Of a stretch of DNA of 48,346 bases, positions 42,737-48,346 are shown in pieces. The DNA lies in contig JADLFU010000131.1 of assembly GCA_020849655.1 (NCBI GenBank), positions 1 through 48,346 of the forward strand, written 5' to 3'. The translations under genes and the position numbers were made by a program. The notes beneath the pieces were generated by a model. The model had not been told where the DNA came from and did not search any database. It saw only the letters and a list, made by a program, of their open reading frames with translations. The DNA is from Polyangiaceae bacterium (GTDB lineage Bacteria > Myxococcota_A > Polyangia > Polyangiales > Polyangiaceae). Position 1 is the stretch's first letter; every line of letters begins with the position of its first letter.

Positions 42737-43588
42737 CTAGGGAACGTGGATGTACCGGACGGGCATGCGCTCCTCGAGTCGAGCCATCGCCTCGGCCATC
42801 CCGTTGCCATGGGTCGCGGCTCGCTCGCCGAGGCGGACGTGGAGCACGCCGTCGAACCTGCCGAGGTCGTCCATGACTTGCGCCAGCGGTGCGGCCTCGT
42901 CCTCGAGGATCTTCACCTCGAGGGCGATCGAGCAGGGCCACGGTTGGTCACGTCGCCAGACGCCGTCGGCCACCGCGGTACGCCAGAGCGCCCCGAACTT
43001 GCAGTCGGCGGGGCGCCGCGTGAAGTCGAGCCGCAGCAGCGCTTCGTCGATGACTTGTCGGACAGACTGCTCCGCAGTCCGGCTGTTCCCCGCCGCTGCA
43101 AGCTGATGCCAGTGAGCACCATCACACCGCGCTGCGGTGAACAAGTTCGTCGTGCACGCGTCGGCGAGGGCGCGGAACGCCAGAAGGTTCTCCTCACCGG
43201 GTGGCGCGCCCGCGCCCCATACCCACGCCGCGCCGCCGACCTGCTCCACCACCGCGATGCCCAGCCCGTGCCAGGCCGCAGCCTGGTACCGCTGTCGAAA
43301 TTCGCCGGGCGCCCGATCGTGCCGCCCGTCGCTCTCGAGGATCACCACGGCGTGCTCGGCGCAGATGCTCGCGCGGTAGGCTGCAGCGGCGTCGATGACT
43401 TGCGCGGAGCTCGGTCGCTGCTCGCCGCGGACGCACCCCCACTTCTTCCCCCCGAGCTCGAACGCCGCGGCACGCCAGCTCCGCCCTTTCATGGTCGACG
43501 CCGCCGGCCAACCGTTGATGATTCGAGTGTCGGGAGCCTCGTCGAGAGCGCGCTCGGCGGACCGCAGCAGCTCTTCGAGGTCGTGCAT
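42737..43588 (-). CDS. unknown protein with possible PD-(D/E)XK-like motif
   Basis: 283 aa, no signal peptide. I do not recognise the family. Seen: AVVILESDGRHDR (81-92), and the stretch RRDQPWPCSIALEVKILED (212-230), in which an Asp precedes hydrophobic-LEVK (223-226), the spacing of many PD-(D/E)XK nuclease or NERD-like cores; the evidence is weak. Cys residues are frequent. It sits within the direct-repeat-bounded segment close to mcrBC and an AAA/DUF4143-type ATPase gene, so a defence or mobile-element role is possible. CACC-GTCA-GGTG symmetry lies about 15 nt upstream of the start (43603-43614). Confidence 0.5.
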   Translation of the reverse strand: MHDLEELLRSAERALDEAPDTRIINGWPAASTMKGRSWRAAAFELGGKKWGCVRGEQRPSSAQVIDAAAAYRASICAEHAVVILESDGRHDRAPGEFRQRYQAAAWHGLGIAVVEQVGGAAWVWGAGAPPGEENLLAFRALADACTTNLFTAARCDGAHWHQLAAAGNSRTAEQSVRQVIDEALLRLDFTRRPADCKFGALWRTAVADGVWRRDQPWPCSIALEVKILEDEAAPLAQVMDDLGRFDGVLHVRLGERAATHGNGMAEAMARLEERMPVRYIHVP

Positions 43589-43869
43589 TGGTAGGCATCT
43601 GTCACCTGACGGTGGCTGTGGCAAGACCCCCCGTTCAAGCCGCGCGCGCGGACCTCCCGCACACGGCCGGTGGTCTTTCATGTCGCAGCAGCCTCGAGCT
43701 TCGACCCCGCGCGCTTCACGCGCAGCGTCCGGAGCCGCCGGACCACGTGCGAGTCGAGCTGGTTGGACTTCGTGACGTCGTCGTGGTCGAGCGCGCGGCC
43801 GCCGACTACTGCGCGGCGCGCTGACCTCGCGCGGCGGCGCCACGCGACGCTCCCGGGTCTTCACGATCC
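43589..43869. other. 281-bp gap holding the right direct-repeat copy
   Basis: No gene of its own. A short plus-strand frame through the repeat (ending at 43824) is only the copied C-terminus of the gene ending at 41906. Promoter of the 42737-43588 gene should lie at the left side. Confidence 0.5.
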
Positions 43870-43899
43870 TCACGCCCGCGGAGGTCCACGCAGCAGGAA
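43772..43899. repeat. direct repeat, right copy
   Basis: Partner of the left copy. It begins within the gap and runs into the 3' end of the ATPase gene (43870 onward). Identity is high in the first half (62/64), lower in the second with small gaps, which indicates an old duplication. Confidence 0.9.
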
Positions 43900-45111
43900 C
43901 TCCTGCCACGACGCCGCCTCGAACCCCGCGCGCTCGGCCACCACTCGCGACGCATCGTCACAAAGGACGAGCGGCCGGTGCCTGGGATGTCGTCGCGCGA
44001 ACTCACCGAGGCCCCGCAGATCGGCGGCCGAGATCCGGCCGGTCTTCACCTCGATGGCCCAGGAGCCCCAGCTCCCGTCGGTCACCGCGTCGACCTCGAG
44101 CGGCTCCTCACGCCAGTAGCTGACGCGCTGGCCGGCGTTCCACGCGTACGCGAGGCAGGCGTTCTCGACCCAGGCGCCCCAGCGCTCGGGCGCCGTCGCG
44201 CGGTCGGGGGCGCCGCGTGGGTCGACGACGGCACACAGGGCGTTGCTGAGCAGGACGAGCTTGGGCGGCGCGGCGCGCTGGCGCTCGACTCGCGCGGCGT
44301 ACTTGGGCAGCGGCGCCACGAGGAACGCCTCCTCCAGGAGCGCGAGGTAGCTCGCGATCGTCTCCAGCGCGCCCGGATCCTGGAGCTGGCCCTGGATCTT
44401 CTGGAGCGACACGATCTGCGCCGGCGCCGACGCGGCGACGCCGAACACCTGGCGCAGCAACCCGGGCTTTCTCACCGCCGCCAGCGCCAGGATGTCCCTC
44501 CCGACCGCGGGCTCGAGGATGGCGTCGCGCACGTACGCGGACCAGCGCGCCCGGTCACCTCGGAGGTCGAACGCGCCCGGGTAGGAGCCCGTCGCGACGA
44601 GCGCCTCGCACGCATCCAGCTCCGACAGCCCGAACGCCTGCGCCAGCGAGGACGCGGACCAGTGGGTGAGCGTGATGCGTTCGAAGCGACCGGCGAGGCT
44701 CTCCCTCGAGCCATGGGCGAGCTTGAGCGCGGAGGATCCCGTGGCCACGACGTGCACGGGCAGCCGCCGGCGGCGCAGGCGGTCCCACTCGGCCTTCAGG
44801 TGACCGGCCCACCCGTGGAGCATGTGGGCCTCGTCGAGCAGCACGATCGCGCGCCCGGCGCTCGACGCGACCGCCTCCGCGCGGACCCACAGCCGCTCCC
44901 AGAATCCCGGGAGCGCCGCCTCGGGGCCGTCCGCGGCCGCGTAGAGGGCGGCCTGCCCGTGGCTGCGCGCGAGCTCGAGCAGCAAGGTCGTCTTGCCCAC
45001 CTGACGAGGCCCGACCAGCAGCTGGATCCGCCCCGGCGGCGGCTCCGCGAGGCGGCGCGAGAGCGCGTCGCGCGCGTCGTGGAAGCCGAGGCGGAAATCC
45101 TCCGAGGCCAT
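43870..45111 (-). CDS. AAA-type ATPase with C-terminal nuclease-like domain (DUF4143 family)
   Basis: 413 aa. Walker A GPRQVGKTT (34-42), Walker B AIVLLDEAHML, sensor-like ATGSSALKLAHGSRESLAGRF. The C-terminal part has the DUF4143 features LEVDAVTDGSWGSWAIEVKTGR, an Asp...Glu-x-Lys core of nuclease-like fold. Members are widespread, often single genes of unclear, possibly defence- or mobile-associated, role. It is 69 bp past the mcrC stop on the same strand, but has its own consensus-like promoter ending exactly at the ATG. The C-terminal codons are part of the right direct repeat. Confidence 0.85.
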   Translation of the reverse strand: MASEDFRLGFHDARDALSRRLAEPPPGRIQLLVGPRQVGKTTLLLELARSHGQAALYAAADGPEAALPGFWERLWVRAEAVASSAGRAIVLLDEAHMLHGWAGHLKAEWDRLRRRRLPVHVVATGSSALKLAHGSRESLAGRFERITLTHWSASSLAQAFGLSELDACEALVATGSYPGAFDLRGDRARWSAYVRDAILEPAVGRDILALAAVRKPGLLRQVFGVAASAPAQIVSLQKIQGQLQDPGALETIASYLALLEEAFLVAPLPKYAARVERQRAAPPKLVLLSNALCAVVDPRGAPDRATAPERWGAWVENACLAYAWNAGQRVSYWREEPLEVDAVTDGSWGSWAIEVKTGRISAADLRGLGEFARRHPRHRPLVLCDDASRVVAERAGFEAASWQEFLLRGPPRA

Positions 45112-45146
45112 AACCGAATGATTATTCGAGTATGATCCAGTGTCAA
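45112..45146 (-). promoter_or_regulatory. promoter of the ATPase gene, possibly leaderless, with palindrome
   Basis: On the minus strand TTGACA (45146-45141) is followed after 17 nt by AATCAT (45123-45118), and the ATG A (45111) is 6 nt on, the usual distance to a start site; transcription may begin at the start codon. CGAAT-N4-ATTCG (45115-45128) overlaps the -10 and could be an operator. The patch is strikingly AT-rich for this window and no Shine-Dalgarno is seen. Confidence 0.5.
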
Positions 45147-45180
45147 CCCCGCGGCGGGGCCGCTCGCGCGCCGCGCGCGT

Positions 45181-46270
45181 CTAGGTGACGGTCGGGCTCG
45201 CGTGACCGGCGGCCTCGCCCTCGGGCGCCGCGATCCGCGCCACGATCTCGTGGAGCGCCGCCTCGATCCGCTGCCAGGGCCTGTCGAGGTCGAGCTCGAG
45301 CACGTGCACGTCGTGCCCGAGGAGGCGCACCCGCGTGGGCGGCACCGTGGGGCGGTCGACGGCGTACAGCAGCATACAGCAGCACCCCGGTCACCCGGTC
45401 ACCCGTGGCGCGGAGGTTCGCCAGGTAAGCCATCAGCTGGCACACGTCGCTCGACCGGAGCGTCGCGGCGTCGCCGAACGGCCCACGGAGCAGCGGCCGA
45501 CCGTAGCATTTCGTCTCCACCACGACCGCGTGCCCCGGGCGCCTGAGCGTGATGTCGGTGCGCAGCCCCGGCAGCAAGCCGTGGGTCTCGCCCTCGACCA
45601 CCCACCGGAGGCGCGACCGCTCGACCGTGGGGAACTCGCGCTGCTCCCGCGCCATGAACTCCCTGACGAAATCCTCGAACAGCGCTCCCATCGCGCGCTC
45701 GTCCCCCGCGAAGGCGCGAAACTGCCAGCGCCCCGCGCGGTCGTCGGGCAGCAGGCAGCGGTGGAGCAGCGCGCACACGTCGAGCGCGAGGCGGTAACGA
45801 CGGAGGTTCGAGTGCAGCTGCACACGCTTGAGATCCTGCTCAGTGACAGGGATGTCGGCGACCGTGGGCATCTCCCGCGCGACGCCGAGCAGGCCCTGTC
45901 GAAGCCCGTCGGGCAGGCTCGCGACGGAGGCGAGGCGCGTCACCGTCGCCTTCAGGATCCGGTTGTGGAGCACGTCCTCGGTCAGCTCGTCGAAGGCGCA
46001 CTCGAGCGCCCCGCGGGCGAGCGCGCCGCGGGCGACGGCGCGCGCGAGGCGGATCCTGCCGCGCGGTCGGCGCAGCTCGTCGACGTGCTCCCGGTACCCC
46101 CGGTCGAGGCGCTGTCGCAGCAGGCGTCGCGACGCCGTCAAGAGCACGCGAGCGAGGAGCTCCTCGGCGGGCCGGGCCTCCTCGGCGGCGATCTCGACGA
46201 GGTCGCGCTCCTCGAAGTGTCCCCGCGCGTAGGAGAGCAGGTAGTAGAGGTTCTCGACGCGCACCTGCAC
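45181..46270 (-). pseudogene. mcrC: mcrC, frameshifted near the 3' end by a 10-bp tandem duplication
   Basis: McrC nuclease partner of McrB, starting at ATG 46270, 3 nt after the mcrB stop. Nuclease core intact: GLLPGLRTDITL...VVVETKCY (Asp239, Glu252, Lys254), then RSSDVCQLMAYLANL and GVLLYA. At codon about 300 the frame breaks. The sequence TACAGCAGCA occurs twice in tandem (45365-45384); removing one copy restores GVLLYAVDRPTVPPTRVRLL...LDRPWQRIEAALHEI and a stop at 45181, giving 359 aa. As read it continues out of frame to 45143 (375 aa, Arg/Pro-rich tail). The catalytic part is before the break, so residual function is possible. Confidence 0.85.
45365..45404. repeat. two adjacent tandem duplications in mcrC (10 bp x2 and 8 bp x2)
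   Basis: TACAGCAGCA at 45365-45374 and again at 45375-45384; 4 bp later GGTCACCC at 45389-45396 and 45397-45404. Neither unit is a multiple of three, so slippage in either changes frame. The 10-bp duplication explains the break. Confidence 0.9.
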
Positions 46271-46273
46271 GGC

Positions 46274-48346
46274 TCACCCGTCCCTGAGCGCCCGGAGCGC
46301 CTCGCTCAGCCTCGTGGGGTTGTCGAACCAGTACTCGCGGAGGAGCGGCGCGATCTCGTGGTCGACGACGCGCCGGAACCACGCGTCGTCGTGGGCGTCG
46401 ACGCGCTGACAGAAGTAGCTGTGGCCCACCCGGAACCCGGGGCCGAGCGCCGGGTCGGAGGTGATCCGCTCGTTGAGCGCAGACAGCCGCGCCTGGATGA
46501 TGTTGCAAAGTGAAGCCTCGACGCCCCTCCTGGTGAGGTCGGCCTCGAACCGGGCCGCGCCGAACGCGGGCTCGAGGTCGAAGAAGACGAAGCGCCTGCG
46601 GAGCGCGTAGTCGACGAACGCCAGCGACCGATCGGCCGTGTTCATCATGCCGAGGACGAACAGGTTCGGTGGGACGAAGAACCGCGGCTCGCCGTCCCGC
46701 GCGTACGCGAGCGTCACGCCGTAGCGAGGATCGCGCTTGTCGGCCTCGAGGAGCGACAGCAGCTCCCCCAGGATCTTGCTGACGTTGCCCCGGTTGATCT
46801 CGTCGATGATGAGCACGTGGGGGATCGATGGGTGCTCCTGTGCGGCCTCGCAGTGACGGAGGAGCGGGCCGTCCTCGCGGCGGAAGCCGCCGCCCTCGGC
46901 CGGACGCAGGCCCTGCACGAAGTCCTCGTACGAGTACGAAGGGTGGAACTGCACGCGCTCGATCCGCGCGTCGTCCGCGCTGCCGATGAGCAAGCGCGCG
47001 AGGCGGTTCGCGACGAGGGTCTTCCCGACGCCGGGCGGCCCCTGGAGGATGAGGTTCTTCTTGTAGTGGCAGAGCGCGAGGAGCTCGCGCAGCTGGTCGC
47101 GCGTCAGGAAGAGATCCTGCTCCGCGTCCTCGAAAGTGTACGGAGCCGCGGCGATCGCGTCAACGGTCTCGGCGTCCTCGTCGACGTCGTCGGCCGCGCC
47201 GATCGCCGCGCGGATGTCCCGGAGGAGCCCGGAGTGTCGCCCGAGCTCCGTCAGCGTCTTCATCGCGAAGGGTCGGAGCCGGGGCCGCCAGTCTCCACGG
47301 CCCTGCCACTCCACGCCGCGGACGTTCGCGAGCGGGCGGGAGGGCTCATGGCGATACCCCGAGGTGACGACGCCGTGGCCGACGACGTGGTGGCGGCCGC
47401 GCTTCACGTAGACCGTGTCACCCACTTGCATGTCGCGGGCGAACTGCCAGCACGCCTTGGCGGCGTTCGTCGGGTCGGCGCCGCCAGGACGGCCCTCGCG
47501 GAGCCTCGCGCGGACGGCGTCGAGCGACGGGTACTGGAGGAGATCGCCGAGCTCGTTCCACCCGATCGCGATGATCCCGTCGCGGTGACACGCGTCCCAC
47601 TGATCGGCGTTGCGCCCGAGCGCGATCAGCCAGGCGCGCCCGCTCGCGGCCTCCTCCGGCTCGTCCGCGGCTGGCCCCGCGACGGACTCGTCGCGCTGCG
47701 TCCAGCGCAGCAGGCACTCCAGCTCCCACGACGACAGCTCGAGCGCCGCCTGCAGCCGCTGGAAGGCGATGCGAAACGCGAGGTAGTCATCCGCGACGTC
47801 GAGGTCGGTCGGATCGTAGAGGCCGTCGGCCGCGAGGGCGTCGCGCGCGGACTTGTAGAAAGGCGGCCAGGCCTCGGGCGCTTGCACATACCAGAAGACG
47901 CTGGCGAAGAGCCGCAGCCGCCCGTCTTGCGGCAGCCTGGATCCGAGCGGCGCGGACGCGCGGAGGGCCGACAGGTACCCGACGAACGCCCGCAGCGCCG
48001 CGGCCGCCGCGGCCTCGTCCTCGGGCGCCGCGAGCAGCGCCCTGAGGGCCGCGTCGGCGCGCGCGGCGTCGGGCGCGTACTTCGCGAGCTGGTTCAACAC
48101 CATCGCGCCGCTCATGCCCTTCGCGCCCAGGCTCTCCCACTCGCGCCGGGTCTTCTGGTCGAAGGTCGAACGAAGCTCCTCGAGGCTCGCCGCGCCGCTC
48201 GTGTAGCGCCCGAGCACGTCGAGCACGGCGGGGAGGATCCTCCGCCGCAGCGCGCCGCCGGTGTCGCGGTCCGCGACAGAGCTCGCGTCGGCGCGGAACG
48301 CCGCCAATCGGTCGCGCCACAGCGCCTGGCGCTGGTCGGCGTCGCC
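46274..48346 (-). CDS. mcrB: McrB-type AAA+ restriction GTPase/ATPase with EVE-like domain (5' partial)
   Basis: At least 690 aa; the frame stays open to the right edge, and upstream residues (DADQRQALWRDRL) look coding, so the start is outside. Order: N-terminal helical domain; EVE/PUA-like domain encoded at about 47290-47640 (AWLIALGRNADQWDACHRDGIIAIGWNELGDL ... GDTVYVKRG ... VVGHGVV); AAA+ domain with Walker A LQGPPGVGKT, Walker B VLIIDEINRGNVSKI and the McrB signature MNTADRS. EVE domains bind modified cytosine bases, so a modification-dependent type IV system is predicted. Followed 3 nt later by mcrC. Confidence 0.92.
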   Translation of the reverse strand, partial: GDADQRQALWRDRLAAFRADASSVADRDTGGALRRRILPAVLDVLGRYTSGAASLEELRSTFDQKTRREWESLGAKGMSGAMVLNQLAKYAPDAARADAALRALLAAPEDEAAAAAALRAFVGYLSALRASAPLGSRLPQDGRLRLFASVFWYVQAPEAWPPFYKSARDALAADGLYDPTDLDVADDYLAFRIAFQRLQAALELSSWELECLLRWTQRDESVAGPAADEPEEAASGRAWLIALGRNADQWDACHRDGIIAIGWNELGDLLQYPSLDAVRARLREGRPGGADPTNAAKACWQFARDMQVGDTVYVKRGRHHVVGHGVVTSGYRHEPSRPLANVRGVEWQGRGDWRPRLRPFAMKTLTELGRHSGLLRDIRAAIGAADDVDEDAETVDAIAAAPYTFEDAEQDLFLTRDQLRELLALCHYKKNLILQGPPGVGKTLVANRLARLLIGSADDARIERVQFHPSYSYEDFVQGLRPAEGGGFRREDGPLLRHCEAAQEHPSIPHVLIIDEINRGNVSKILGELLSLLEADKRDPRYGVTLAYARDGEPRFFVPPNLFVLGMMNTADRSLAFVDYALRRRFVFFDLEPAFGAARFEADLTRRGVEASLCNIIQARLSALNERITSDPALGPGFRVGHSYFCQRVDAHDDAWFRRVVDHEIAPLLREYWFDNPTRLSEALRALRDG

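Noticed and set aside
43588-43824. Short plus-strand frame ending in the duplicated C-terminus
   Set aside because: Only its last 16 codons match a gene, and these belong to the direct repeat; the rest is noise.
1-48346. tRNA, rRNA, CRISPR array or transposase
   Set aside because: I scanned for T-loop-like sequences, regularly spaced repeats and transposase motifs and found none that hold up.

Overview
The window is very GC-rich (visibly near 70%) and densely coded. Many neighbouring genes overlap by 4 nt (ATGA or GTGA). Gene content points to a Myxococcota member, probably of the Polyangia type: a Hanks-type kinase, many Cys-rich or Gly-rich lipoproteins, FadL-like barrels, a PEGA-like protein and TPR proteins. 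This placement is inferred from gene content and style; no rRNA or tRNA gene was found to confirm it.

Layout. 326-2832: heme A synthase and a PDZ-thioredoxin on the minus strand, head to head (10 bp apart) with a cytochrome P460-like lipoprotein. 2852-4746: formyl-THF cyclo-ligase and a class V aminotransferase. 4751-10021: a minus-strand chain with 4-nt overlaps, accC, two FadL-like barrels and a Cys-rich lipoprotein. 10079-16926: a VOC protein, a MoaD-like/BNR pair, two repeat-bearing lipoproteins around a Ser/Thr kinase, and a membrane protein whose codon use differs from its neighbours. 17049-18663: argF and a TPR protein.

18814-25419: a six-gene nonulosonic (pseudaminic-type) acid operon. 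It runs PseB-like dehydratase, extra epimerase, PseC, PseG, a PseI synthase fused to a GNAT domain that probably supplies PseH, and an SpsF-type cytidylyltransferase. 25489-29250: PEGA-like protein, trmB, rlmN and a lipoprotein. 29283-34291 (minus): lspA-lgt, mgtE, and an mlaC-like/TetR/barrel unit. 34509-39159 (minus): one tight run tusA, dsrE3-like, dsrE-like, SpoIIE phosphatase, glgA, fliO-like, fliP-like, in which an orphan FliO/FliP pair is coupled to glycogen synthase. 39219-41906: zinc-ribbon membrane protein, then a pterin dehydratase / RNase III / two-hypothetical operon.

41854-48346 is accessory. A segment of about 1.9 kb (a lipoprotein and an unknown protein with a possible PD-(D/E)XK motif) is bounded by diverged direct repeats of about 120 bp. 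These repeats duplicate the convergent junction between the gene ending at 41906 and the ATPase gene ending at 43870. Beyond it lie an AAA/DUF4143-type ATPase with a possibly leaderless promoter, and an mcrBC type IV restriction locus. Its McrB carries an EVE-like domain and runs off the right edge; its mcrC is frameshifted by a 10-bp tandem duplication.
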